Shown piece after piece: positions 51,581 through 59,449 of a stretch of DNA of 64,000 nucleotides. Numbering within the stretch: the first letter of the stretch is position 1; each line of letters starts with the position of its first letter. The notes beneath the pieces are model-generated. The model was not told the origin of the DNA. It made no database searches and saw only the letters and a program-made list of their open reading frames with translations. The position numbers were made by a program, and so were the translations under genes. This DNA comes from F23-D06 sp045132055 (GTDB lineage Bacteria; Bacteroidota; Bacteroidia; Bacteroidales; WCHB1-69), in assembly GCA_045132055.1 (NCBI GenBank), contig JBGURP010000041.1:1-64000 (forward strand). Reading direction: 5' to 3'.

Positions 51581-51611
51581 GATTAGAGATTAGAGATTAG
51601 AGATTAGAGAT
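51581..51611. repeat. 7-nt tandem repeat GATTAGA, 4.4 copies
   Basis: Perfect heptamers in the 46-nt gap between pyrF and pyrK. As the gap is inside an operon, copy-number change would alter spacing between cotranscribed genes. Confidence 0.9.
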
Positions 51612-51617
51612 GAGGAA

Positions 51618-52478
51618 TTAACAAAATTGTCTGATGTCATCGCGCATTCTTATGGCTTCGTTTCTGGCGCAGCCGGCAAAGTCCTCTTCGCCGTGCTCCT
51701 GTTTGCGGTATGCGAGCAGGATGCCTCTGGAGGAGTTGACCACACCGCCGTTGCCGTCGCGTAAATACTTGGCAATATCCTCGGCCTTGCCGCCCTGAGC
51801 ACCGTAACCCGGGATCAGGAAGAAGGTGCTGTCCAACATGGCACGGATTTCAGAAGCCTCGTCCGCGTGGGTGCAGCCCATCACGCCGCCGATGCTGGAG
51901 AATCCGCACTGGCCAATGTATGGCTTGCCCAGTTCGTTGATTTTTTCGCCCACCACGTGATACACTCTTTTGTTATTCTCCGTAGGCAAATATTCAATAT
52001 CCTTGGCTCCCTCGTTTGAAGTACGGATGAGCACAAATGCACCTTTTTCATTTTTCTCGAAGTAGGGGAGATAAGGATTCAAACTGTCCAGCCCCATGTA
52101 CGGACTGAGCGTGATGAAGTCGGCCTCGAAATCGCCGGTGAAATGCGCTTTGGCATACATCTCGGCCGTCTTGGCAATGTCGCCGCGCTTGATGTCGGCA
52201 ATGATGACAGCCTTTTTCTCGCGCAGGTAAGCCAGCGTCTTCTGGTACGCGCGCAGGCCTGCAATGCCGTAGGATTCGTAATAGGCGATCTGAACCTTGT
52301 AGCAAGCGGCTACGTCCAAAGTGGCGTCGATGATGCCCTTGTTGAAGGCAAACAACCCCTCTTCAATGTTGGGATGTTGTGCGGCCATGGCAGCCGGCAG
52401 ATAGGAATAATCAGTATCAAGCCCCACACATACGTGTCCGTTGAGGGCTACTTTCTCAAAGAGTTTGTCTATTATCAT
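51618..52478 (-). CDS. pyrF: Orotidine 5'-phosphate decarboxylase, type 2
   Basis: 286 residues. Catalytic IADIKRGDIAKTAEMY with the K-D-x-K-R-type region, FITLSPYMGLDSL, VLIRTSNEGA and FLIPGYGAQGGKAEDI phosphate site. Long (type 2) form common in Bacteroidetes and actinobacteria. It makes UMP. It starts 11 nt after the response-regulator gene and is followed by pyrK. Confidence 0.94.
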   Translation of the reverse strand: MIIDKLFEKVALNGHVCVGLDTDYSYLPAAMAAQHPNIEEGLFAFNKGIIDATLDVAACYKVQIAYYESYGIAGLRAYQKTLAYLREKKAVIIADIKRGDIAKTAEMYAKAHFTGDFEADFITLSPYMGLDSLNPYLPYFEKNEKGAFVLIRTSNEGAKDIEYLPTENNKRVYHVVGEKINELGKPYIGQCGFSSIGGVMGCTHADEASEIRAMLDSTFFLIPGYGAQGGKAEDIAKYLRDGNGGVVNSSRGILLAYRKQEHGEEDFAGCARNEAIRMRDDIRQFC

Positions 52479-52489
52479 AAGTGCGAAAA

Positions 52490-53266
52490 TTATTCTTTGA
52501 TTTTGAGCATGAAGCCCGTTCCGTGAACGTTGACGATTTCTACGAGCGGCTCGTAGTTGCCGATGTAGGTCACTTTGCGTTTGCCCTTGACCTTGGGAGC
52601 CATGTGGCCCTCATCGTCGATGAGCAGGTAGGAACGGAGTTTGGTGAGGAAGACATCCATGCTTCTGCCCACGGCGTGATCCTCGTCGCCCCAGACTTCC
52701 TTCAGGATGATTTCTCTCGGGATGAGCTTGTTTTTGTGGTCGCAGAGCAGTTTCAGCAACTCGGCCTCCTTGCGTGTAAGGGTGCGCTTGGCCTTGGGGT
52801 GTATCAGCTGCATGTCGCTGAAATTGAAGATGAAATTGCCCAGTTTATAGACCTTCTCTTCGTAAATGTCGGTGGTGGGCATGTTGCCCATGAGACTCCG
52901 GTTCAGGATGGCCTTGATACGCAACTCCAGCTCCTCAATGCTGAATGGCTTGGTGATGAAATCGTCGCAACCCAGCTTGAATCCCTTGATACGCTCATCT
53001 TTGCTGTCGTTGTTGGACAGGATGACGACGGGTATTCTCTTGTCGTACTTGCGGATGTATTGCAACAATGCGAAGCTCTCGCCACTGCGCATGTTCAAGT
53101 CGATGACGCATAAGTTGAAGGCAATTGCGTTGAGCGATTTCGCTGCGGCATCCACGTCTTTGAAATCCCAAACGGAATATCCTTTGATTTCCAAATAATC
53201 TTTAATGACATTTCGTAGATTTTCACTGTCATCTACTAAAATGATTTTGTTGGGCTTTTTATTCAT
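52490..53266 (-). CDS. OmpR-family response regulator, orphan, upstream of pyrF
   Basis: 258 residues. Receiver domain (1-120) with acidic VDDSEN, phospho-acceptor Asp56 in CVIDLNM, Ser84 in ILSNND and Lys in FITKPF; winged-helix output domain (about 125-258, LTRKEAELLKLLCDHKNKLIPREIILKEVWG). It resembles RprY-type regulators of Bacteroidetes. No histidine kinase is in the window. The pyrF start is 11 nt downstream, so the regulator shares a transcript with pyrimidine genes. Confidence 0.9.
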   Translation of the reverse strand: MNKKPNKIILVDDSENLRNVIKDYLEIKGYSVWDFKDVDAAAKSLNAIAFNLCVIDLNMRSGESFALLQYIRKYDKRIPVVILSNNDSKDERIKGFKLGCDDFITKPFSIEELELRIKAILNRSLMGNMPTTDIYEEKVYKLGNFIFNFSDMQLIHPKAKRTLTRKEAELLKLLCDHKNKLIPREIILKEVWGDEDHAVGRSMDVFLTKLRSYLLIDDEGHMAPKVKGKRKVTYIGNYEPLVEIVNVHGTGFMLKIKE

Positions 53267-53410
53267 AATTTGTTGATTTAAAATGTGTTTACTTTTTTAC
53301 CATATTTCAAAAATGAATATTTAATTAAATAATTAACGTTTTAAATTTAAAAAAATTGCAAGGCTTGTTGCTTTTTTTGAGTATTTGTTAATTTTTTTAT
53401 TTCAGGTGAC

Positions 53411-53426
53411 TATTTTTGTATTTTTG
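53411..53426 (+). promoter_or_regulatory. Double -7 boxes, RNA methyltransferase
   Basis: Two directly adjacent TATTTTTG boxes (53411-53418 and 53419-53426). The second is followed by CAGCC and lies 18 nt before the ATG at 53444. Confidence 0.65.
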
Positions 53427-53443
53427 CAGCCGAAAAATTGATT

Positions 53444-54616
53444 ATGGAAAATACGCAATATTTTGTGGCCAAGACATTTGCGGGCATTGAGCCGCTGTTG
53501 GCCGAAGAACTGGCCGCTTTGGGTGCACGCAACTGCAAAGTGCTGAGCCGGTCGGTCTCTTTCGAAGGCGACCGGGACATGCTGTACCGTGCCAACTACT
53601 ATTCACGATTCGCGCTGCGCATTCTGTGGCTTCAAAAGAAGTTCACCTTCACCAACAACCGCCAGTTCTACGAGCAGGTTTTCGATTTTCCGGCGGAAAA
53701 GTTCATGGATCCAGACAATACGCTGGCCGTGCACGCCACCATTGCGGATACCATATTCAAGACACCTTTGTACGCTTCTGTGCTGGCCAAGGATGCCGTC
53801 TGCGACCGTTTCCGCGATATGTTCGGGCGCCGTCCTTCGGTGGACAAGGAGTGCCCTGACGTGCAACTGCACCTGCACGTTTATAAGAACGAGGCGCAGC
53901 TGTTTCTGGACAGCTCCGGCGAGTCGCTGCACAAGCGCGGCTATAAGATACAGAACCATCCCGCACCCATCAATGAGGTGGTGGCCGCTGCCATGCTCAA
54001 ATTCAGCGGCTGGAAGGCCGACTGCGACCTTATCGATCCCATGTGCGGCGGCGGTACTATCCTGATTGAGGCCGCCATGCAGGCGCTGAATATTCCCGCA
54101 GGATTTTATCGCAGAAACTATGGGTTCTGCTATTGGAAGACCTTCGACGAGGAACGCTGGAAGCAGATTCGACGCGAGGCCAAGATCAAAGATGACGTGC
54201 AGGTCGATTTCTACGGTTCCGACATCAATCCGAGGTTTTTGGAGATTGCCGAGACCAACATCCGGAAAGCGCGCTTGGAGGATTTCATCAGCCTGCGGCA
54301 AAAGGACATGCGCCAGGCCACGCCCGCGCGCAAGCCCGCGCTCGTGATGATGAACCCGCCCTATGGCGAACGTTTGGCCGTGGATGATCTCAATGAGTTC
54401 TATTCCGAAATCGGAGATTCGCTGAAAAACAATTTTTCGGGATGTCGTGCGTTTATCATAAGTTCGGACATGGATGCCCTGAAACATGTTGGGCTGAAGC
54501 CGAGCATGAAGGCCAAGCTCTTCAACGGGCCACTGGAGTGCAGATTCGTGGGCTACGACCTGTTTGCCGGCGACCACAAGAGCTTTGTGAAGAATAAGAA
54601 AAACGCGGACGAATGA
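53444..54616 (+). CDS. THUMP-containing RlmL-like rRNA methyltransferase
   Basis: 390 residues from ATG 53444; a TTG at 53438 is upstream in the same frame. An N-terminal ferredoxin-like and THUMP region (1-155, FVAKTFAGIEPLLAEELAALG) and a methyltransferase core with LIDPMCGGGTILIEAA (SAM) and MNPPYGERL (catalytic N6-adenine/N2-guanine type NPPY motif). It resembles the N-terminal half of RlmL, m2G2445 of 23S rRNA, without the RlmK half. The next gene begins 4 nt before its stop. Confidence 0.92.
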   Translation: MENTQYFVAKTFAGIEPLLAEELAALGARNCKVLSRSVSFEGDRDMLYRANYYSRFALRILWLQKKFTFTNNRQFYEQVFDFPAEKFMDPDNTLAVHATIADTIFKTPLYASVLAKDAVCDRFRDMFGRRPSVDKECPDVQLHLHVYKNEAQLFLDSSGESLHKRGYKIQNHPAPINEVVAAAMLKFSGWKADCDLIDPMCGGGTILIEAAMQALNIPAGFYRRNYGFCYWKTFDEERWKQIRREAKIKDDVQVDFYGSDINPRFLEIAETNIRKARLEDFISLRQKDMRQATPARKPALVMMNPPYGERLAVDDLNEFYSEIGDSLKNNFSGCRAFIISSDMDALKHVGLKPSMKAKLFNGPLECRFVGYDLFAGDHKSFVKNKKNADE

Positions 54617-55698
54617 AAAAACACCTGCTCATATCCATAGTTCTGCTGACGGCGGTGCTCGGTGCGAATGCCCAGAGCAAGTACAGCAACGAGTTCCTTT
54701 CGCTGGGCATCGGGGCACGCGGGTTGGCCATGGCCAACACCATGTGTGCCATCTCCGATGATGTGACCGCTGCCTATTGGAATCCCGCCGGATTGAGCCG
54801 CATGGACAAGAAGTACCAACTCTCGCTCATGCACGCCGAGTACTTCGCAGGCGTGGCCAAGTACGATTACGCCGGCATTGGATACAAGATTGACGACCGC
54901 TCCAACGTGGCGCTTTCCTATATCCGCTTTGGCGTGGACAACATTATGAATACCACGGAGTTGATCGATGCGCAGGGCAATGTGGATTATGACAGAATCA
55001 CCTACTTCTCAGCGTCTGATAACGCGCTGTTGTTAAGTTATGCTTACAATTTCGAGAAGGTGCCGGGCTTGGCGCTTGGTGCCAACGCGAAGGTTATATA
55101 CAGAAACATCGGCAAGTTCGCCCACGCGTGGGGTTTCGGACTTGACTTTGGTTTGCAGTACAACCACAAAGGCTGGCAGGTCGGCGCCATGCTGCGCGAC
55201 GGTACCTCCACTTTTAATGCGTGGAGCTACCAGCTGACTGACCAGATCATTGACGTGTTCCAGCAGACGGGCAACGAGATTCCCGAGAATGAGCTGGAAC
55301 TGACTATGCCTGCGCTGATGTTGGGTGCGGGTAAGTATGTGGAGTTGGGCAAGGGTTTCAACGCCACGTTTGCGTTGGGATTGGACTGCACCTTCGATGG
55401 TAAGCGCAATACATTGATCAAAAGCAATGTGTTGAGCATGGATCCGCATTTCGGCATGGAATTCGGTTACAAGAAGATTGTGGCTTTGCGTGCCGGCATC
55501 GGCAACTTCCAGCAGGAACCCGACTTTGACGGCAAGAAGAAAACCACCCTGCAAATCAACCTTGGGGTAGGGGTGTGCATCAAGAATATCGTCTCCATCG
55601 ATTATGCGTTTACTGACCTTGGCGACATTTCCATTGCCCAGTATTCCCATATCATTTCCCTCAAGGTAGCGATTGATAGGTTCAAGAAACAAAAGTGA
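54613..55698 (+). CDS. PorV/PorQ-family outer-membrane protein
   Basis: 361 residues with a signal peptide (1-20). FLSLGIGARGLAMANT...AAYWNPAGLS is the FadL/PorV/PorQ-type N-terminus, followed by about 14 strands (for example GLDFGLQYNHKGWQVGAML, FGMEFGYKKIVALRAGIG, GVCIKNIVSIDYAF). PorV and PorQ are part of the T9SS outer-membrane machinery that hands cargo to the sortase. Several T9SS cargo genes are in this window, so a PorQ role is possible, but paralogues of unknown job are common. It overlaps the methyltransferase stop by 4 nt. Confidence 0.83.
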   Translation: MKKHLLISIVLLTAVLGANAQSKYSNEFLSLGIGARGLAMANTMCAISDDVTAAYWNPAGLSRMDKKYQLSLMHAEYFAGVAKYDYAGIGYKIDDRSNVALSYIRFGVDNIMNTTELIDAQGNVDYDRITYFSASDNALLLSYAYNFEKVPGLALGANAKVIYRNIGKFAHAWGFGLDFGLQYNHKGWQVGAMLRDGTSTFNAWSYQLTDQIIDVFQQTGNEIPENELELTMPALMLGAGKYVELGKGFNATFALGLDCTFDGKRNTLIKSNVLSMDPHFGMEFGYKKIVALRAGIGNFQQEPDFDGKKKTTLQINLGVGVCIKNIVSIDYAFTDLGDISIAQYSHIISLKVAIDRFKKQK

Positions 55699-55849
55699 TA
55701 TCCCTATCCATACTTTGCCGCCAATAAACCAACTGCGATGGCAAAAACACCCGCCTTACAAGCTTCAACAAGTTTGTCGTGATCTGTCACGCTTAATTCA
55801 GTTTTTGATTAGGATCAAAAAGGACCAAACACCCTATTGGTCAAGTCTT

Positions 55850-55857
55850 TATTTTTG
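55850..55857 (+). promoter_or_regulatory. Promoter -7 box, GIY-YIG-like gene
   Basis: TATTTTTGCGGTG, 36 nt before the ATG at 55893. Confidence 0.65.
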
Positions 55858-55892
55858 CGGTGTCTTTCTAAAACAGAAACAAACACCACATT

Positions 55893-56423
55893 ATGCAATA
55901 CATCCAATCAGCAGCTGAATTAAGACAGGAAATACAAAACCGGTGTCTCAAAGTGGAAAAACGCCCTGGCGTGTATCGTTGGTGGTTTTTTAAAGCCGAT
56001 GCCGATGATCTACTGGCGCATTTCAAGAATAGCATATTGTTAAAAGACATAGAACTGCAAGAACGGAAGATTAACGGGAAGCAGTATATGGCCCTCTATT
56101 TCGGCATCAGCAGCGACATGAGTCGGCGCATACGCTGGCATATCCGCGGAACATTCAAAAGTTCCACCCTGCGGCGCACCCTGCGTGCTGTCATGGCGCC
56201 CAGAACCGATGACAAAACAGCCGAAAAATTGGTCAACCAACTGATTGACAGCTGTTATTGGGAGTGGGACTACACAGACACGGTGGAAAAGGCAGAACAA
56301 CTGGAAACAGCTGAATTGACGCAAAAGAAGTTTGCCTATCCCTTGAACATCAGCAAGAACGAAACCATGCCCGCTGTATGGATTGCGGAACTGAAGAATC
56401 TTCGTGCCAATGCACCCCATTGA
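55893..56423 (+). CDS. GIY-YIG-like nuclease-fold protein
   Basis: 176 residues. RPGVYRWWF (about 24-32) replaces the GIY strand, and MALYFGISSDMSRRIRWHIRG (about 65-85) matches the YIG strand with the following Arg-rich helix; STLRRTLRA and a final YPLNISKNE segment are shared with stand-alone GIY-YIG proteins of Bacteroides. Such proteins may nick DNA, though the catalytic Glu cannot be placed with confidence here. It heads the run of small genes; no partner toxin or methylase is visible. Confidence 0.72.
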   Translation: MQYIQSAAELRQEIQNRCLKVEKRPGVYRWWFFKADADDLLAHFKNSILLKDIELQERKINGKQYMALYFGISSDMSRRIRWHIRGTFKSSTLRRTLRAVMAPRTDDKTAEKLVNQLIDSCYWEWDYTDTVEKAEQLETAELTQKKFAYPLNISKNETMPAVWIAELKNLRANAPH

Positions 56424-56525
56424 CATTATGTATTCCTTTAATTCTATCATGGATTTCTAAAACGAATATAAAGAGGAAGTCGAAAATCTGAAAAAGAGTA
56501 GACAAAATTAAAAAAAAACTTTTTT

Positions 56526-56762
56526 ATGGCAACTGGAAAAATCACGAAAGGTGACAAGAAAAGAGGCAAAAAGATTGCCGGTCACATGGTGTGGCAAAAC
56601 GAGGACAACTCCATCGAAGTCAGCAAGGCTTTGGTTGAAGAGTGTGGCTCCGTGAAAGCCGCTTTGCGCAAATTGGCCGATAAAGCCGGTTTCAAATACG
56701 ATCCCGACTGGACGGTCCAACAACTGGGCAAGAAACTTCTGGATTTCGCAGAAGACAAGTAA
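56526..56762 (+). CDS. Small basic protein of unknown function
   Basis: 78 residues, cytoplasmic, lysine-rich at the start (GKITKGDKKRGKKIAG), then an Asp/Glu and Lys-rich helix region (VSKALVEECGSVKAALRKLADKAGF) and an end with WTVQQLGKKLLDFAED. I do not recognise a family. No good -7 box lies in the preceding 100 nt, but a hairpin follows it. It is the first of six small genes in order on the plus strand. Confidence 0.55.
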   Translation: MATGKITKGDKKRGKKIAGHMVWQNEDNSIEVSKALVEECGSVKAALRKLADKAGFKYDPDWTVQQLGKKLLDFAEDK

Positions 56763-56772
56763 TCAACTCTCA

Positions 56773-56800
56773 GGGGATGGGCAACTGTCCATCCCCCTTG
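56773..56800 (+). terminator. Terminator-like hairpin
   Basis: GGGGATGGGC pairs with GTCCATCCCC (10 bp with one G-T) around a four-base loop, followed by CTTGTTGTTT. It may end the small basic gene transcript; the T-tail is weak. Confidence 0.5.
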
Positions 56801-56820
56801 TTGTTTAAACACATTATTTC

Positions 56821-57129
56821 ATGGTAGTATTACTTTGGATTATCAACCTGCTTTCTCCTTTGATCTTCATCGGGAGTGTGATCTATTTTGCGTTTGGGGA
56901 TATCGAGACCTGGGTGCTGATCGCCGGCGGCGGGGCGGCATTGCTCGGCCTCATTATCGGTTTCACTGGCTGGGCAGAGACTGTGCCACCGCGCTGGTTC
57001 TGGGTCAAGAGCAATGTTGATCTGCTTGACAACCTTGTCGGCACGGCATTGGGTTACGCCCTGAAGTTTTTCCTGATCCCCGCAGGTGTGATGGGGATCA
57101 TTATGATTATCGAAAGAATAATTCATTAA
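56821..57129 (+). CDS. Small two-helix membrane protein A
   Basis: 102 residues with hydrophobic segments at about 1-24, 30-50 and 82-100 around a soluble, Trp/Pro-rich loop (TGWAETVPPRWFWVKSNVDLLDNLVG). It is a paralogue of the gene at 57720 (about 70 of 102 positions identical in an ungapped by-eye comparison), so the family is duplicated here. I recognise no named family. Inner-membrane location is predicted. Confidence 0.6.
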   Translation: MVVLLWIINLLSPLIFIGSVIYFAFGDIETWVLIAGGGAALLGLIIGFTGWAETVPPRWFWVKSNVDLLDNLVGTALGYALKFFLIPAGVMGIIMIIERIIH

Positions 57130-57138
57130 ATCATTTTT

Positions 57139-57393
57139 ATGGGACTGTTTTTCAAATCATCTAAAGAGAGCATTGACAGAGATATCGCTGCAAAAAAAGA
57201 ACAAATTGAGCGATTAAAAAAGGAAATCGACTCTGCAAAGCGCACTATTGCAGATGCAAAAGCGTATAACAAAGCTCAAGGCAGAAAAGTACGAAATTTC
57301 GACGGGCTTTCATACACATTAAAAATAAAGCAAGAACAAATGGCCAAGCTGAAGGATGATTTAGCTAGGTTACGCGAAAAGAAAAAGAGATAA
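57139..57393 (+). CDS. Small coiled-coil protein
   Basis: 84 residues, mainly Lys, Glu and Ile/Leu heptads from residue 12 to 82 with a short break (RKVRNFDGLSY), which predicts a two-stranded coiled coil or helical hairpin. No signal peptide. It starts 9 nt after membrane protein A, so the two are probably translated from one message. Function unknown. Confidence 0.6.
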   Translation: MGLFFKSSKESIDRDIAAKKEQIERLKKEIDSAKRTIADAKAYNKAQGRKVRNFDGLSYTLKIKQEQMAKLKDDLARLREKKKR

Positions 57394-57453
57394 GCATTGA
57401 AGCAAATCCTTATGACAATTTGAGTGATATTAATTTGGATTTAATATTTTGAT

Positions 57454-57669
57454 ATGGCAAAAAGTGACTTTATTTGTAAAAATTGTGGTGAAGTGAAGAG
57501 CGAACGTTTTTTTAGTTTTTCCACCTTCCACAAATACACGTGCCCGAACTGTAAAACAATTTGTGAAGATTGTGTAAAGAGCAGTTTCTTTGGCGGCACA
57601 ACATGTTTAAAATGCGGTTCGAAAGTCATCCGATATTCCTGGACAAGAGGCAAATGGGTTCAGGATTAA
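57454..57669 (+). CDS. Small four-CxxC zinc-ribbon protein
   Basis: 71 residues with CKNC (8-11), CPNC (30-33), CEDC (38-41) and CLKC (51-54), the spacing of a double zinc ribbon, then a basic tail (RYSWTRGKW). It could bind nucleic acid or a protein partner. No family recognised. It is AT-richer than the flanking membrane genes. Confidence 0.62.
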   Translation: MAKSDFICKNCGEVKSERFFSFSTFHKYTCPNCKTICEDCVKSSFFGGTTCLKCGSKVIRYSWTRGKWVQD

Positions 57670-57719
57670 GGCTTTTGAAAAGCGAATGAACGCAATCTGA
57701 AGACAGAAAAGGATCGCTT

Positions 57720-58034
57720 ATGGCTGTGTTAATATGGATTCTCGGTATTCTTCACCCTCTAATTTTTATTGGAGCGGTGGTTTATTTTGCCTTTGTGGAG
57801 ATTGAGCTTTGGGTTGTGATTGCCGGTGCTGGTACGGCGTTGCTCGGCCTCATCATCGGTTTCCTCGGTTGGAAAGAGCTCGCACCGCCACGCTGGAGAT
57901 GGGTGAAGGGCAATGTCGATCTGCTCGCCAGCCGCGTGCGTACCGCACTGGGATATGCGCTGTATTTCTTCATGATTCCAGCAGGCGTAAAAGGCCTCAT
58001 CTATACTATTGAAATAATAATTGAAAAGCTCTGA
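57720..58034 (+). CDS. Small two-helix membrane protein B
   Basis: 104 residues, paralogue of the gene at 56821. The loop is conserved (GWKELAPPRWRWVKGNVDLLASRV), as is the second hydrophobic part (TALGYALYFFMIPAGV). The shared Pro-Pro-Arg-Trp and NVDLL motifs point to a structural or contact role for the loop. Confidence 0.6.
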   Translation: MAVLIWILGILHPLIFIGAVVYFAFVEIELWVVIAGAGTALLGLIIGFLGWKELAPPRWRWVKGNVDLLASRVRTALGYALYFFMIPAGVKGLIYTIEIIIEKL

Positions 58035-58097
58035 ATCATTATTCAATACCGAATAATAACGAATATCAACAAATAATCACCCTTAATTCAACAAATT

Positions 58098-59060
58098 ATG
58101 GCAAATAAAGTAAAAGTTTACGGTCAGTCGCAGAAATGGACGGCCTTGGGCATCGTGGCTGCCTACGTGAAAATGCATCCCCATGCCACATTAAAGGAGT
58201 TGCAGAAGGCATTCCCCACTTCGGAACTCAACAACACCTTGGACACTGTTGAGAACATCCTCAAAGCCGACAAATCAGGCTCGTTCGATGAAAAGATGTC
58301 CAAACAAATCGGGGAAATGGAGATGTTCATCACTCTGGAAGACGGCTCCCGAGTAGCCTTCACCAACCCGATGTGGCCAGCCGACAAATTCCAGAAAATT
58401 GTGGAAGTTGCTAAAAAGCACGACATTGAGATTGCGGAATACAAGGATGCGGAAAAAGGTATCGGCAAACGCGGTAGCTACAGCTTGGAGTATCTGAACG
58501 GCTATGTGCCGCCCAAGACGGAAGCCCCGAAAAAATCGAAGTCATGGCTCTGGATTCTGTTGGTCGCACTTGCCATCATTGGCCTGCTGCTCGCTCTGCT
58601 GGCCCGTAGCTTCAACAAAGAGCCTGAGGTGATTACTAAGGAGGTGGAAAAAGTAATCACTAAGGAAGTAGAGAAAACAGTCATTGTTCGCGACACCGTA
58701 TTTGTGCAGGAGATTGAGGAAATTGAGAAAAACTACAATGCCGCACAGTTCAAGGCGGGCAAAGCAGACCTTCCCGAAGCCGCCAAGTTCGTACTGCACG
58801 ACTTAGCCAAGGTGATGGAAAAGCACCCCGAAATCAAACTCCGTCTGGAAGGCCACACTAGTGCCGAGGGTACGGAATCTTTCAACCAGAAACTGAGCGA
58901 GCAACGCGCCCAGGCCGCTGTGAACTTCCTTGTCAACCATGAAAAAATTGATGCCAGCCGTCTCGAAGCAGTGGGCCTCGGTTCCTCCAAACTGAAAAAC
59001 ACCGATGACCCCAAGGCACCCGAGAACCGCAGAACAGAATTCGTGATTATAGAGGAATAA
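58098..59060 (+). CDS. Membrane protein joining a cytosolic winged-helix-like domain to a periplasmic OmpA domain
   Basis: 320 residues. Residues 1-140 are soluble and look like a winged helix (LGIVAAYVKMHPHATLKELQKAFP) followed by a LxDGxxVAxTNPxW...FQKIVEVAKKHDIEI module seen in some DNA-associated bacterial proteins. One membrane helix at 150-169 follows a Lys-rich stop signal, then a charged linker with three repeats of (I/V)TKEVEK. Residues 213-320 are an OmpA-type peptidoglycan-binding domain (AAQFKAGKADLPEAAK, GHTSAEGTESFNQKLSEQRA, NRRTEFVI). There is no signal peptide, so the predicted topology is N-in, C-out, linking the cell wall to the cytosol. Classic OmpA proteins do not have this N-terminus. 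Confidence 0.8.
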   Translation: MANKVKVYGQSQKWTALGIVAAYVKMHPHATLKELQKAFPTSELNNTLDTVENILKADKSGSFDEKMSKQIGEMEMFITLEDGSRVAFTNPMWPADKFQKIVEVAKKHDIEIAEYKDAEKGIGKRGSYSLEYLNGYVPPKTEAPKKSKSWLWILLVALAIIGLLLALLARSFNKEPEVITKEVEKVITKEVEKTVIVRDTVFVQEIEEIEKNYNAAQFKAGKADLPEAAKFVLHDLAKVMEKHPEIKLRLEGHTSAEGTESFNQKLSEQRAQAAVNFLVNHEKIDASRLEAVGLGSSKLKNTDDPKAPENRRTEFVIIEE

Positions 59061-59096
59061 AATCCCAATATTGATTTATTAACAAATTTCAAAACA

Positions 59097-59399
59097 ATGG
59101 ACGAGAAAAAAATTATCAGTTTATCCGATGACATCGTAGGCAACATCGTGGATTTCAGTTTAGGAAAAGGCAAAGTCAAAGCCATGATTCCAAAATCTGT
59201 TGCAAAAAAAATGGCCAACGACGATGAACTTTTCGAGAAACTCAAACAGTGTTACATCGAGTATCTGTCAACTATTGACAATAAAATTGACAACTCCTCA
59301 GAGGTAAAACGTCTGTCGGATTTCCGTTTCCGTTTGGTGGATATTTTCAACGATAGCGTTCCTGAGAACGAAGTTTCACTGGACGAAGAATTAGAGTAA
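59097..59399 (+). CDS. Small acidic protein of unknown function
   Basis: 100 residues, cytoplasmic, mostly helical, with DIVGNIVDFSLGKGKVKAMI, KSVAKKMANDDELFEKLKQ and an acidic tail. Unrecognised. It lies 36 nt after the OmpA fusion gene and is probably cotranscribed with it. Confidence 0.55.
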   Translation: MDEKKIISLSDDIVGNIVDFSLGKGKVKAMIPKSVAKKMANDDELFEKLKQCYIEYLSTIDNKIDNSSEVKRLSDFRFRLVDIFNDSVPENEVSLDEELE

Positions 59400-59405
59400 T
59401 CGAAT

Positions 59406-59413
59406 TATTTTTG
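59406..59413 (+). promoter_or_regulatory. Promoter -7 box, DUF4230 pair
   Basis: TATTTTTGCAG, 36 nt before the ATG at 59450. It excludes an earlier in-frame start at 59411. Confidence 0.65.
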
Positions 59414-59449
59414 CAGAAATCAACCATAACTCTTTCAGAATCAAATAAA

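Noticed and set aside
58098..59060. Zorya-type defence system because of the OmpA domain
   Set aside because: No MotA-like ZorA, no helicase or nuclease partner, and the N-terminus is not that of ZorB.
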